Shown in pieces: positions 1 to 8,905 of a stretch of 64,000 nucleotides of DNA. Made by a program: the position numbers and the translations under genes. This DNA comes from Lachnospiraceae bacterium (GTDB taxonomy: Bacteria; Bacillota; Clostridia; Lachnospirales; Lachnospiraceae). A model generated the notes under the pieces. The model worked only from the letters and a program-made list of their open reading frames with translations. It was not told where the DNA came from and made no database searches. Within the stretch, counting starts at the first letter, position 1. Every line of letters begins with the position of its first letter. The stretch is from positions 21,884 to 85,883 of the forward strand of contig CAJTCY010000022.1 in assembly GCA_910575075.1 (NCBI GenBank), given 5' to 3'.

Positions 1-18
1 ATGAAACGGAGGAGAGCT

Positions 19-2106
19 ATGAAAACGATACGAATGAAAATTATTTCAGGAATTTTGCTGTGTTCATTACTTACGGCAGCGATTATCGGTGTACTGGCGC
101 TTAGCGATTCGACTCAGATGGAGGGGGATAATTCCAAAGAGAAAATGCGGCTTGAGTCTCAGCAGGAGGCGTTGAAGCTGAATAACATGATTTCGCAGAT
201 AGAACAGTCTGTGGATACTCTGAGTGAAACGCTTATGCATCAGTTTGACTATGCAGCATTTGAAAAAGATAAGAATTATGCAGATACATATACAGAGAAG
301 ATCGCACAGATTATAGATGTTTTTGGCAACAGAACAGAGGGAGCGATTACTGCTTATATCCGTTATAATCCTGAGTATTCCAATCCAACTTCCGGTTATT
401 TTATTACAAGAGACTCTGTGGATGCAGAGTTTCAGGGTGTGGTTCCCACAGATTTTTCTATGTATGAAGAAGATGACGCAGAGCATGTGGGCTGGTATTA
501 TATACCGGTGAAAGCTGGCGAGGCTATTTGGATGGAACCATATCTCAACGCCAATATCAATGTCTATATGATTTCTTATGTTGTGCCGTTGTTTGCAGAA
601 GATGGAACTTCTATCGGCATTGTGGGAATGGATATTGATTTTTCACAGATTACAGATTTGGTGGATTCTATATCGTTTTCTGATTCCGGCTATGCATTTC
701 TTGCCAGTGCTTCCGGCACAGTAGTACATAATAAAAATCTGGAGAGCGGAACAGAACTCTCGTCTCTGGATGATTCTCTGTCAGGCATTGCGGAGGTACT
801 TGGTGACCAGCAGCAAGAAGGAAGCCAGCATTTATATTCTTATCAAAATGAGAGGAAGCAGTTCGTGTACTACAGCCTGGACAATGGGATGAAGCTTGTG
901 CTGGCGGTATCTAATACGGAGATTTATGCAAAAGCGAATCATCTGGTGCTGGTTATACTGGTAGCAATTTTGATTGCGCTTGTATTTTCCGGAGCCGTGG
1001 GAATTTTTGTGGGAAGCGGCATATCAAAGCCTATCAAGCAGTTGACAGCGGTAATCGGCCAGACTTCAAGGCTGGATTTCCGGGCGACAGAGTTCGGGTC
1101 GAGGCTCCGCAGGCAGAAGGATGAGATTGGCGTCATGGCAAATGAGATACATTCTATGCGTAAAAATCTGCGGGAGATGATGGGGAGTCTGGACCAGGCG
1201 GAGCAGTCTATTTCTGAAAATGTAACGAATCTGAATGAGATTATGGAGAAAAACAGGGTTCATGCTCAGGACAACTCTGCGGCAACACAGGAACTTGCTG
1301 CAAGTATGCAGGAGACAAGCGCCAATACAGCAAATATTATTCATAGCATTGAAGAGGTGAAGCATAGTTCGGAGAGCATTCACCAAATGGCAGCGGAAGG
1401 CGAGAAGAATTCTCAGCAGGTACATCAGCGGGCAGATAAAATGGAAACCATCAGCCGTGAATCCAGAGATAAGACAGATGAAATGTTTGTGGTGATGAAA
1501 CAGAAAACAGACATTGCCATTGAGAAATCTAAGGCGGTTGAGAAAATTAATGAATTGACGGAGGCTATTAAGGATATTTCTTCTCAGACAAATCTGCTTG
1601 CTTTGAACGCCAATATCGAGGCAGCCAGAGCTGGCGAGGCAGGAAGAGGCTTTGCGGTGGTGGCGTCAGAGATTGGTTCTCTGGCAGAGCAGACGCTGCA
1701 CACAGTGGATAATATCAATGGAATTGTAAGTGAAGTAAATGAAGCAGTGTCGAATATGACGGAATGTATCATGACGATTATGGGATTTCTGGAAAATACG
1801 GTTTTGGGCGACTATGAGAATTTCAGTAAGTCAGGGGTACAATACCTTGCAGATGCAGACGATTTTCAGGGAATCATGGGAGAGACGAAAGAGGCAGTGG
1901 GCATACTGGAAGGATATGTTTCACAGATTGTGGGTGCAGTGGAGGATATCAATGACATGGTAGCCCAGTCAGCTGGCGGAATCAACATTATTGCTGAGAA
2001 ATCAAATGAGACGGAAGGTACAACGACAGAAGGTTACGAAAGGCTTAAAGACTGCATGAAGTCAATCGATGCATTAAAAGAGATTGTCAGTCAGTTCCAA
2101 TTATAG
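19..2106 (+). CDS. Methyl-accepting chemotaxis protein with dCACHE-type sensor
   Basis: Membrane chemoreceptor that should relay an extracellular ligand signal to CheA/CheW. From the N-terminus it shows a transmembrane helix (about residues 8-28), an extracellular region of about 270 residues that looks like a dCACHE sensor, a second transmembrane helix (about 309-332), a HAMP segment and a long coiled-coil signalling domain. The highly conserved hairpin tip is clear around residues 520-550 (core [20 protein letters not shown]). I start it at the ATG at 19 because GGAGGAG lies just upstream of it; an in-frame ATG at position 1 lacks a visible site and would add six basic residues. Ligand unknown. 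A strong terminator follows. Confidence 0.93.
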   Translation: MKTIRMKIISGILLCSLLTAAIIGVLALSDSTQMEGDNSKEKMRLESQQEALKLNNMISQIEQSVDTLSETLMHQFDYAAFEKDKNYADTYTEKIAQIIDVFGNRTEGAITAYIRYNPEYSNPTSGYFITRDSVDAEFQGVVPTDFSMYEEDDAEHVGWYYIPVKAGEAIWMEPYLNANINVYMISYVVPLFAEDGTSIGIVGMDIDFSQITDLVDSISFSDSGYAFLASASGTVVHNKNLESGTELSSLDDSLSGIAEVLGDQQQEGSQHLYSYQNERKQFVYYSLDNGMKLVLAVSNTEIYAKANHLVLVILVAILIALVFSGAVGIFVGSGISKPIKQLTAVIGQTSRLDFRATEFGSRLRRQKDEIGVMANEIHSMRKNLREMMGSLDQAEQSISENVTNLNEIMEKNRVHAQDNSAATQELAASMQETSANTANIIHSIEEVKHSSESIHQMAAEGEKNSQQVHQRADKMETISRESRDKTDEMFVVMKQKTDIAIEKSKAVEKINELTEAIKDISSQTNLLALNANIEAARAGEAGRGFAVVASEIGSLAEQTLHTVDNINGIVSEVNEAVSNMTECIMTIMGFLENTVLGDYENFSKSGVQYLADADDFQGIMGETKEAVGILEGYVSQIVGAVEDINDMVAQSAGGINIIAEKSNETEGTTTEGYERLKDCMKSIDALKEIVSQFQL

Positions 2107-2229
2107 GCAGAGGATGTTTGGACTGGGAAAAGGGTCTGTGACACGAACATAAGGAGGATGCCGCACGAATATAAATTACCAAGCAGAGCAGTTCAAAAGG
2201 TTTACATTGCAGAGCGGACAGTAAAAGCA

Positions 2230-2286
2230 AAAAGCACAAAAACCACTTTGGAAACTAGATTTCCAGAGTGGTTTTTGTGCTTTTGT
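2230..2286 (+). terminator. Intrinsic terminator after the chemoreceptor gene
   Basis: Long near-perfect hairpin: left arm 2230-2254 and right arm 2260-2284 (AAGCACAAAAACCAC pairs with GTGGTTTTTGTGCTT), ending in a T run. It separates the chemoreceptor from the spoIIGA promoter that starts about 40 bp later. Confidence 0.85.
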
Positions 2287-2326
2287 CGTATACTGTAGAA
2301 AGATTTTTGGTAAACTGGACAGCAAT

Positions 2327-2359
2327 TTGACAAAATAATCTGCACATTTCTTTTATACT
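2327..2359 (+). promoter_or_regulatory. spoIIG-type promoter with long 21-bp spacer
   Basis: A consensus -35 TTGACA (2327-2332) and a -10 TATACT (2354-2359) are separated by 21 bp instead of 17. The B. subtilis spoIIG promoter is known for a 22-bp spacer that makes it dependent on Spo0A~P. The -35 overlaps TTTGACA, one mismatch from the reverse 0A box TTCGACA, and TGTCGTA (one mismatch from TGTCGAA) lies at 2284-2290. The pattern is seen; Spo0A control is inferred from the known promoter. Confidence 0.65.
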
Positions 2360-2397
2360 GAATTTCGTGGTGTTCACTTGAAGTAAGGAGGGCGCAG

Positions 2398-3195
2398 ATG
2401 GAATATGAAATATATGCAGACATCTGGTTTCTGACGAACTTTGCTATGGACAGCATTGCCCTTGGGATTGCAGGAAAAATTATGAAGCAGCGCATCCGTA
2501 TAAAGTGGCTGCTGTTGGCATCATCTGCAGGAACAGCGGCAGCTCTGGGTCTTTTTTTTCTGATGCATGATTATGTATGGTATCAATTACTGGTTCATCT
2601 GTTGGTAAACCCTCTGATGGTCTGGATTTGTTACCGCAGCAGGGAGTGGAAACAGTTTTTCTGTCAGTGGGTGAGTACATATTTGTCAATGATTCTGCTG
2701 GGAGGGATACTGGAATGGGGGATGTCAAATGTGACAGGGGGAAAATATTTCGTGCCCTGTCTTCTGGCAGCCTGCATATTTTTATGGATTGCAGAACGTA
2801 TATTGGGTTATTTCCGAAGGCAGAAAACGGTCAGATATGACCTGCTTCTGATAACCAAAGAAGGAAATATTTCAGTAAAAGGATTTTTTGATACAGGAAA
2901 TCTTCTCATAGACCCTTTGGCATGCAAACCAGTACATATTATCAAGAAAAAGATTTTAAAGGAACAGATAGAGAAAGGGAAGCTTCTGCCACGGATGATT
3001 CCCTTTCATTCTTTGGGAATGGAAAATGGCCTTTTGGAAGCTGTAACGATTGAGGGCATGTATATTTTAAGGGAAAAGCAGCCCTTGTATCTGGAAAAAC
3101 CCGTATTGGGGCTTGCAGAAGAGAATTTGTTTCAGGATGACAAATGTGATGTGATTCTGAATGGAAAGAGCCTGGATATAGGAATGACGCACTAA
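2398..3195 (+). CDS. spoIIGA: Sporulation sigma-E factor processing peptidase SpoIIGA
   Basis: Membrane aspartic protease of the mother cell that removes the pro-sequence of sigma-E after a signal from the forespore (SpoIIR). The N-terminal half is a series of about five hydrophobic helices. The C-terminal half carries the protease motif D165-T-G within GFFDTGNLLIDPL, which forms the active site on dimerisation in this family. The 265 residues are somewhat shorter than the B. subtilis protein (309). A strong AAGGAGG site precedes the ATG. The next gene is its substrate sigE, as in other Bacillota, with a 224-bp gap between them. Confidence 0.95.
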   Translation: MEYEIYADIWFLTNFAMDSIALGIAGKIMKQRIRIKWLLLASSAGTAAALGLFFLMHDYVWYQLLVHLLVNPLMVWICYRSREWKQFFCQWVSTYLSMILLGGILEWGMSNVTGGKYFVPCLLAACIFLWIAERILGYFRRQKTVRYDLLLITKEGNISVKGFFDTGNLLIDPLACKPVHIIKKKILKEQIEKGKLLPRMIPFHSLGMENGLLEAVTIEGMYILREKQPLYLEKPVLGLAEENLFQDDKCDVILNGKSLDIGMTH

Positions 3196-3419
3196 TATTA
3201 AAATTGCTTACAGATTGCAATTTATATCAGTGAGACAGTCCATGAGGGAGCACGAGGCGGGATGAAGCCGTAAGACTCTGATACCAGGCAAAAAGTGAAA
3301 GCTGGAGGAAAAACTTATATTTGGACACCATAGATAATTGTGAAACGCTATCATTTGTGAATTTCATACCAGTGGTTTTGCAATTGTCTATTGGACGCCA
3401 GCAGGAAAGGAGAGCAGAC

Positions 3420-4160
3420 ATGTATATAAAAATCACAATCCCGCAGCACTTTCAATTAAAAGTGATACCAAAGCTGCACAACCTTCTGTTAATGAAGAAG
3501 GGAGATATTCATTATATCGGAGGTGCGGAAATTCTACCGCCGCCTTTGGAGGCAAGAGAAGAAAACAGGTATATTCAGATGCTGGACGGAGCGGAGTCTG
3601 AAAAAGCCCGCAGCGTACTGATTGAACATAATCTTCGGTTGGTCGTGTACATAGCGAAGAAGTTCGACAATACAGGGATTGGTGTGGAGGATTTGATTTC
3701 TATCGGGACAATAGGATTGATAAAAGCGATTAATACGTTTAATCCTACTAAAAATATTAAGCTTGCCACTTACGCCTCTCGTTGTATTGAAAATGAAATT
3801 TTGATGTATCTTCGGCGAAATAATAAAACCAGAATGGAGGTATCTATTGACGAGCCGCTGAATGTGGATTGGGATGGAAATGAGCTTTTGCTGTCTGATA
3901 TTCTGGGTACAGATGAAGACATTATTTACCGGGATATTGAAACAGAGGTAGAAAAGAATCTGCTGAGGCATGCCGTGGATAAGCTGTCAGAAAGAGAGAA
4001 AACAATTGTGGAACTGCGTTTTGGATTGAAAGATCCTCGCGGTGAGGAAATGACACAGAAGGAGGTAGCAGATTTATTGGGAATTTCCCAGTCATATATT
4101 TCCCGTTTGGAAAAAAAGATTATGAAACGTCTGAAAAAAGAAATTGTAAGGTTTGAATAA
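3420..4160 (+). CDS. sigE: RNA polymerase sporulation sigma factor SigE (pro-sigma-E)
   Basis: Mother-cell-specific sigma factor of the sigma-70 family. The first 30 or so residues are a hydrophobic/basic pro-sequence that the SpoIIGA protease removes; the conserved junction [12 protein letters not shown] follows. Region 2 ([29 protein letters not shown]) and a region 4 helix-turn-helix ([20 protein letters not shown]) are intact. I place the start at the ATG at 3420, preceded by AAAGGAG with 8-bp spacing, giving 246 residues against 239 in B. subtilis; an upstream in-frame ATG at 3321 has no such site and would add 33 atypical residues. Confidence 0.96.
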   Translation: MYIKITIPQHFQLKVIPKLHNLLLMKKGDIHYIGGAEILPPPLEAREENRYIQMLDGAESEKARSVLIEHNLRLVVYIAKKFDNTGIGVEDLISIGTIGLIKAINTFNPTKNIKLATYASRCIENEILMYLRRNNKTRMEVSIDEPLNVDWDGNELLLSDILGTDEDIIYRDIETEVEKNLLRHAVDKLSEREKTIVELRFGLKDPRGEEMTQKEVADLLGISQSYISRLEKKIMKRLKKEIVRFE

Positions 4161-4215
4161 AAATATAATCTGTGATATGATGTTCTTATACAAAAAGTAC
4201 AAAGGAGATGGTGCG

Positions 4216-5820
4216 ATGAGACTTGAGTTTTTGGGAGCGGCACATGAGGTTACCGGAAGCTGTCACTACTTGCAGATAGGTGAAGTGAATCTTCTGGTAG
4301 ACTGTGGTATGGAACAGGGTGCGGATTTGTACGTAAATCAGGAGATACCGGTAAATGCGGCGGAAATTGATTATGTGTTGATTACGCATGCCCATATCGA
4401 CCATTCCGGACTTCTGCCTTTATTGTACAGCCATGGATTCCGTGGAAAAGTTTATGCCACCAGGGCAACGTCGGAGCTTTGTAATATTATGCTGAAAGAT
4501 TCAGCACATATCCAGATGTTTGAGGCGGAATGGAAGAATCGAAAAGCTCGCCGTGCCGGCAGGCCGTTGGTGGAGCCGATGTATGATATGGAGGATGCCT
4601 GCGGGGTATTGGAGCATTTTATACCATGTATGTATGGTGAGAAAATCAGCATTTGTCCAGAATTTACGATCCGCTTTATTGACGCGGGGCATCTGCTTGG
4701 TTCTTCCAGTATTGAAGTCTGGTGTACGGAAGGGGAGAAGACGGTAAAACTTGTGTTTTCCGGTGATATTGGTCCAGGAGACCGTCCTTTGATCCGTGAT
4801 CCACAGTATATAGAAGAGGCAGATTACGTAATTATGGAGTCTACCTATGGGGACAGGATGCGTAAACATCCGCCAGATTATGCAGTAGAGCTTGCAGAAG
4901 TGTGCAGGGAAACATTTACCAGGGGCGGCAATTTGGTAATCCCCGCGTTTTCTGTAGGAAGAACCCAGGAAATGCTGTTTTTCATGAGAAAGATTAAGAC
5001 AGAGAACCTGCTGCCAGAGTTTCCGGACTTTGAGGTTTATATTGACAGCCCTCTGGCTGTGGAGGCGACCAGTATTTTTCATAAAAATGTCCAGGAATGT
5101 TTCCGTGACAGAGCGTTGGATTTAATTAAGAAAGGTATTAATCCGATTAGTTTTCCAGGGCTTAAAGTGGCGGTATCGAGTGATGAATCAAAGATGATTA
5201 ACTTTATTCAGAAACCCATTGTAATTATCTCTGCTTCCGGCATGTGTGAAGCAGGAAGAATCCGGCATCATCTAAAGCATAATCTCTGGAGAGAGGATTC
5301 TACAGTTCTTTTTGTGGGATATCAGGTTCCAGGCACCCTGGGAAATCATTTGCTGGGCGGCGCCAAAGAAGTAAAGCTCTTCGGTGAACAGATAGAGGTA
5401 AAAGCGAGGATTGCGAATCTTGCAGGAATCAGCGGCCATGCCGATCAGGAACATTTACTGCAATGGGTGAAAGCTTTTGGGAAAACTCCCAAAAGGGTAT
5501 TTGTCGTGCATGGACAGGACAGTGTCTGTGATGTATTTGCGGATCTGGTAACAAAGGAAACCGGAGTTCAGGCAACAGCGCCTTACAGCGGTGATATTTA
5601 TGATCTGGATGCCAATACCTGTATTGCCAAAGGCAGCAGGGAACGTGCGGTGAAGAAGAAAGTCAAAGATTCACGTGTGGTTTCCAATGTATTTGCAAGG
5701 CTTGTGGCGGCTGGAGAGCGTCTGCTTGCAGTGATCCGTAAATCGGAGGGCCGTCCCAACAAGGAACTGGGGAAATTTGCAGATCAGATTAATTCCCTTT
5801 GTGATAAGTGGGACCAATAG
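4216..5820 (+). CDS. Metallo-beta-lactamase/beta-CASP RNA-processing nuclease
   Basis: Predicted zinc-dependent RNase of the CPSF/beta-CASP type (YSH1-like, COG1236), cytoplasmic. The metallo-beta-lactamase signature H58-A-H-I-D-H63 is intact, followed by further ligands in GHLLGSSS and SGDIGPGDRPL. A beta-CASP region (IPAFSVGRTQE, IISASGMCEAGR) and the C-terminal RMMBL histidine (ISGHADQ) complete the family layout. An ATG at 4216 preceded by AAAGGAG is the best start; an upstream in-frame ATG at 4153 overlaps sigE and lacks a site. It lies between sigE and sigG, where most relatives have the two sigma genes adjacent, and its last 32 bp overlap the end of sigG on the other strand. Confidence 0.9.
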   Translation: MRLEFLGAAHEVTGSCHYLQIGEVNLLVDCGMEQGADLYVNQEIPVNAAEIDYVLITHAHIDHSGLLPLLYSHGFRGKVYATRATSELCNIMLKDSAHIQMFEAEWKNRKARRAGRPLVEPMYDMEDACGVLEHFIPCMYGEKISICPEFTIRFIDAGHLLGSSSIEVWCTEGEKTVKLVFSGDIGPGDRPLIRDPQYIEEADYVIMESTYGDRMRKHPPDYAVELAEVCRETFTRGGNLVIPAFSVGRTQEMLFFMRKIKTENLLPEFPDFEVYIDSPLAVEATSIFHKNVQECFRDRALDLIKKGINPISFPGLKVAVSSDESKMINFIQKPIVIISASGMCEAGRIRHHLKHNLWREDSTVLFVGYQVPGTLGNHLLGGAKEVKLFGEQIEVKARIANLAGISGHADQEHLLQWVKAFGKTPKRVFVVHGQDSVCDVFADLVTKETGVQATAPYSGDIYDLDANTCIAKGSRERAVKKKVKDSRVVSNVFARLVAAGERLLAVIRKSEGRPNKELGKFADQINSLCDKWDQ

Positions 5821-6592
5821 AGAGATAGTTTTTCATGTTTTTTAAAGCAGATTTTTCCAGTCTGCTGACTTGGGCCTGGGAGATGTGAATTTCTTCTGCG
5901 ACCTCCATCTGGGTTTTGCCCTCGAAGAAACGGAGTTTGATAATGTAGTTTTCCCGTTCATTCAACCGTTTCATGGCGTCGCTTAGAGAGAGTTCCTCTA
6001 CCCAGGTCTCTTCTTTGTTCTTTTTGTCACTGATCTGATCCATTACATACAGAGTGTCGCCTCCGTCTGTATAGACCGGGTCATACAGGCTCACTGGGCA
6101 CTGTATGGCGTCTAAGGCAAAGACAATGTCTTCTTTGGGAATTTCAATTTTTTCTGCAATATCTTCAATGGTAGGTTCTCTGGATAATTCTTTTGACAGC
6201 AGTTCCCTGGCATGAATTGCTTTGTATGCGGTGTCCCTCAGGGAACGGCTGACACGAATAGAATTGTTATCTCTCAGATATCGGCGGATTTCGCCGATGA
6301 TCATCGGAACAGCGTAAGTTGAAAACTTTACGCCGATTTCAGGATTGAAATTGTCTATGGATTTGATAAGGCCGATACAGCCGATCTGGAATAAATCGTC
6401 TACATTTTCATTGCTGTTGGAAAAACGTTTGATAACGCTTAAGACCAGGCGGAGATTGCCCTTGATATAAGTCTCTCGTGCTGCCGTATCCCCTGCTTTG
6501 ATTCGGGTAAAGAGATCGCTTTTTTCATCCTCTTTTAATACAGGGAGCTTGGATGTGTTGACTCCGCAGATTTCTACTTTGTATGCAGCCAT
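5789..6592 (-). CDS. sigG: RNA polymerase sporulation sigma factor SigG
   Basis: Late forespore-specific sigma factor. The N-terminus KVEICGVNTSKLPVL is the conserved sigma-G signature that contacts anti-sigma factors. Region 2 (DDLFQIGCIGLIKSIDNFNP), region 3 and the region 4 helix-turn-helix (KTQMEVAEEIHISQAQVSRL) are complete; 267 residues against 260 in B. subtilis. A GGAGG site lies upstream of the start on the minus strand. Unusually, it is inverted relative to spoIIGA-sigE and converges on the beta-CASP gene with a 32-bp tail overlap, so it cannot be read from the sigE operon. A candidate sigma-G type promoter lies in the divergent region upstream. Confidence 0.96.
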   Translation of the reverse strand: MAAYKVEICGVNTSKLPVLKEDEKSDLFTRIKAGDTAARETYIKGNLRLVLSVIKRFSNSNENVDDLFQIGCIGLIKSIDNFNPEIGVKFSTYAVPMIIGEIRRYLRDNNSIRVSRSLRDTAYKAIHARELLSKELSREPTIEDIAEKIEIPKEDIVFALDAIQCPVSLYDPVYTDGGDTLYVMDQISDKKNKEETWVEELSLSDAMKRLNERENYIIKLRFFEGKTQMEVAEEIHISQAQVSRLEKSALKNMKNYLSIGPTYHKGN

Positions 6593-6620
6593 GATGTTAC
6601 CTCCGGAAAGTTTGATGTAT

Positions 6621-6655
6621 TAAAAGAATGCACGAAATTTACTACTTTTATTCAT
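6621..6655 (-). promoter_or_regulatory. Candidate sigma-F/G type promoter of sigG
   Basis: Read on the minus strand, TGAATA (6650-6655) is followed after 18 bp by CATTCTT, resembling the sigma-G pattern GAATA-N17/18-CATACTA, about 30 bp before the ribosome site. This would fit the known autoregulation of sigG, but the -10 match is only partial. Confidence 0.35.
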
Positions 6656-6667
6656 GTAAATTTCGTG
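6631..6667. promoter_or_regulatory. Perfect 12-bp inverted repeat in the sigG divergent promoter region
   Basis: CACGAAATTTAC (6631-6642) and GTAAATTTCGTG (6656-6667) are exact inverse copies with a 13-bp spacer. The right arm runs directly into a consensus -10 TATAAT (6669-6674) for the rightward gene, and the left arm overlaps the putative sigG -10. It has no T run, so an operator or mRNA hairpin is more likely than a terminator. Confidence 0.5.
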
Positions 6668-6764
6668 ATATAATAATTGATATGAAGATTCGGTATAAGG
6701 GTCTTAGGAGTGAATCCTGATGCCTGTATCGTAACCAGTAAAGGAGAAATTAGGAGAAACAGTT

Positions 6765-7403
6765 ATGAAAGACGCCATTGACAAAAGAAATGACCGTGAA
6801 AGGATTGCCAGAACGATTGTAAAGCGCAGGAATATTATATATACAAGCAGGGAAGAGTTAGAACGCAGGGAGCAGGAAGAACGTAATCAGAAGATGCAGA
6901 AAGAACGGCAGGCAGCCGAAGAAGTTGTACAGAGACTGAAAGAAGACGAAAATAAGAAAATGGCTATGGAAATACAGAGGCTGATTGCAGAACGTGAAAT
7001 GTTGGAGAAACAGCTCCAGACAGGCATGGATGCTACTGGAAAGAAGCCGATGAGCGGAGTGACCCAGGAGAGAGTAGAGGCGATTTTAAGTGAGAAAAGC
7101 AAGCAGTTACAGGATCTTATCGCTGCTCACAGTGTGGAAAACAGGGAAAAAGTTAAAACGGTGGAGCCGGCAGTACAAAAAAATGATGAGGAAAATAAAA
7201 CCCTGGCAGAGAAAGCAGATTCAGAGGAAGCTATGCCGATTGCAGAGGCAGATGCAGAAGAAGCTTTGCCGGATGTGGCAGAAGAAGTTCAGGCAGGCCC
7301 TAAAGTAATGGAAGAATTTCATCCTGAAATGTTGGAATCTCTGGAAGAACAGTATGAAATGGAAGAAATTGAGGAAGAAGATGGAGATGAGGATGAATAC
7401 TGA
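6765..7403 (+). CDS. Glu-rich coiled-coil protein of unknown function
   Basis: I do not recognise a family. The 212-residue protein begins with a basic segment (KRNDRERIARTIVKRRN), continues with a long charged coiled coil rich in E, R, Q and K (about residues 25-130), and ends in a strongly acidic tail of Glu/Asp. No signal peptide or membrane segment. A TAGGAGAAA site precedes the ATG. A 47-residue reading frame starts within its stop codon. Divergent from sigG, with an inverted repeat between them, so a sporulation-related role is possible but unproven. Confidence 0.7.
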   Translation: MKDAIDKRNDRERIARTIVKRRNIIYTSREELERREQEERNQKMQKERQAAEEVVQRLKEDENKKMAMEIQRLIAEREMLEKQLQTGMDATGKKPMSGVTQERVEAILSEKSKQLQDLIAAHSVENREKVKTVEPAVQKNDEENKTLAEKADSEEAMPIAEADAEEALPDVAEEVQAGPKVMEEFHPEMLESLEEQYEMEEIEEEDGDEDEY

Positions 7404-7546
7404 TGTGCAGATTAAATGAAAAACAGGGAAATTTGAAAGAAGAAGAACAGAGGGAAGAAGTTTCTTTAAGTGACACCTGGTCTCAGGATGCTCAGGATGA
7501 ACTGGAGGACTTTATTGAACAGCAGGGAATTTATATCCGTCAGTGA
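7403..7546 (+). CDS. Small acidic protein, translationally coupled to the coiled-coil gene
   Basis: A 47-residue frame (start MCRLNEKQGNLKEEEQREEV) whose ATG overlaps the preceding TGA (TGATG), a typical coupling arrangement. Composition (Glu/Gln rich, no membrane segment) resembles the upstream protein. No family recognised. A terminator about 30 bp later marks the end of the operon, which supports both frames being expressed together. Confidence 0.5.
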   Translation: MCRLNEKQGNLKEEEQREEVSLSDTWSQDAQDELEDFIEQQGIYIRQ

Positions 7547-7579
7547 AAATTGTAGAAGAATAGAATATTAGATTAGATC

Positions 7580-7613
7580 AAAGAGGCGTCTGAGTATAGA
7601 GGTCTCTTTTTTC
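7580..7613 (+). terminator. Intrinsic terminator of the coiled-coil operon
   Basis: AAAGAG (7580-7585) pairs with CTCTTT (7604-7609), with additional inner pairs GGC/GTC and TC/GA, followed by a run of six T. It lies just before the family A palindrome. Confidence 0.6.
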
Positions 7614-7618
7614 TCTTG

Positions 7619-7945
7619 TAGGATTCGGGTGTCAAAAGGTAGTTTTACAAATGCTTATCGGCAATTTGCACAAATAAATACAAACGTTGTTCCAACTGTC
7701 CCAGACAGAAGAATTTCTAAGTGTTCCAGCAAAAAATATAGAAACTTTACGCAACCGGCTTATATTCGCCATCCCTGGCTCAGATAAGCCTTTTCCAAAC
7801 ATCCTGTTTGGAAATTGCTGGTTACTAAGATCGAACACTAAGAAATTCTAACAGTCAGGACAAGTCACAACTTTTTGCACCTATTTGTGCAAATTGCCAA
7901 CCCATTTTATTTCACCACCTTTTGACACCTGAACCCTTATAGGAA
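7619..7945. repeat. Family A palindromic element, longest copy
   Basis: Non-coding element with terminal inverted repeats TAGGATTCGGGTGTCAAAAG and the inverse of CTTTTGACACCTGAACCCTTA. Inside, further inverted pairs are nested: GGCAATTTGCACAAATA with its inverse near 7886-7901, an AGAATTTCT..AGTGTTC pair, CCAGCAA/TTGCTGG, GGCTTAT/ATAAGCC, and a central hairpin TTTCCAAAC-atcct-GTTTGGAAA. The shorter copies in this window lack successive central layers. No open frame of note. Confidence 0.8.
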
Positions 7946-8059
7946 AGACCTTGTCACGCTAACGAGTGATTTAAATGAGCAGAGGGAACAGTTTCTGACA
8001 TACCATAAGAACATTGTGCATAGGATGAAAAAAGCCTGGAATAAAAAGGAAATGGAAAA
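7946..8059. other. Gap before dapF with a half family C motif and a possible coding remnant
   Basis: It begins with GGAAAGACCTTGTCACG, half of the family C hairpin. A frame open from about 7940 to 8094 reads DLNEQREQFLTYHKNIVHRM and onward before running out of frame into dapF; its composition looks protein-like but it has no start codon with a ribosome site. It may be the tail of a gene otherwise lost. I see no promoter for dapF here. Confidence 0.3.
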
Positions 8060-8905
8060 ATGCGTGAGATTATTTTAAATAAGTATCAGGGATTGGGCAA
8101 TGATTATCTGATCCTGGACCCTGAGAAGAATCAACTGGCACTTACGGCAAGAAATATTGAGCGGCTGTGCCGGAGGAATTTTGGAGCAGGAGCAGACGGC
8201 GTATTGTATGGTCCTCTCTGGGAACAGGGAAGGGTCAGGGTCCGTATATTTAATCCAGATGGCTCTGAGGCGGAAAAGAGTGGAAATGGAGTATGTATTT
8301 TTGCAAAATACCTGTTGGATGAAGAGTATGTAAAAGAGAGAAAACTCATCATTGACATGTTGTCTGGAGAAACAGAGGTTGAGTTTCTGGAAAAAGACGG
8401 CGGGGTAATGCGTGTCAACATGGGCAGGCCAGTGTACGCAGGGCCAGAACTGCCTCTGAATGGACTCAAGGGAGAGATTGTAAATGCGCACCTGAGGTTC
8501 TGCGATAATGATTATAACAGTACTTGCCTGTCAGTGGGAAATCCCAATTGTGTGATTATGCTGGAAGAAGTGACACCTCAAAAAGCAAGAGAGCTGGGGC
8601 CTTATGTAGAACAGGCATCTTATTTTCCCAAACGCATGAATATGCAGCTCTTAAAAGTGGTGGACCCAAACTGTATTGCAATTGAAATATATGAGAGGGG
8701 AACAGGCTATACATTATCGTCTGGGACAGGAGCGTGTGCGGCAGCGGCGGCGGCAAAGCGGATGGGGCTGGTAAATGACAAAGTCACAGTTCGGATGCCG
8801 GGAGGTGAATTGCTGGTGGAAATAGATAAGAGCAATACTATTTTTATGACCGGAAGGGTGGAGAAGGTAGGAAGTTTTGCAGTTGCGGAGAATTTTTTTG
8901 CATAG
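8060..8905 (+). CDS. dapF: Diaminopimelate epimerase
   Basis: Cytoplasmic, cofactor-independent racemase that interconverts LL- and meso-diaminopimelate for lysine and peptidoglycan synthesis. Both catalytic cysteines are present: C79 in SGNGVCIFAKYL and C226 in SSGTGACAAAAA. The opening LNKYQGLGNDYLILDP is the typical N-terminus. The 281 residues match the family. The first motif reads NGVC rather than the common NGxRC, a minor variation seen in clostridial relatives. AAGGAAA upstream is a modest ribosome site. Apparently monocistronic, followed by several hairpins. Confidence 0.95.
   Translation: MREIILNKYQGLGNDYLILDPEKNQLALTARNIERLCRRNFGAGADGVLYGPLWEQGRVRVRIFNPDGSEAEKSGNGVCIFAKYLLDEEYVKERKLIIDMLSGETEVEFLEKDGGVMRVNMGRPVYAGPELPLNGLKGEIVNAHLRFCDNDYNSTCLSVGNPNCVIMLEEVTPQKARELGPYVEQASYFPKRMNMQLLKVVDPNCIAIEIYERGTGYTLSSGTGACAAAAAAKRMGLVNDKVTVRMPGGELLVEIDKSNTIFMTGRVEKVGSFAVAENFFA

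Noticed and set aside
3534..3971. Antisense frames over sigE and many other housekeeping genes
   Set aside because: They are shadows of well-supported genes, without ribosome sites or recognisable domains.
7619..7945. Structured region considered as a riboswitch or small RNA gene
   Set aside because: Its ends and inner arms recur in five intergenic places in both orientations, so it is better explained as a repeat element.
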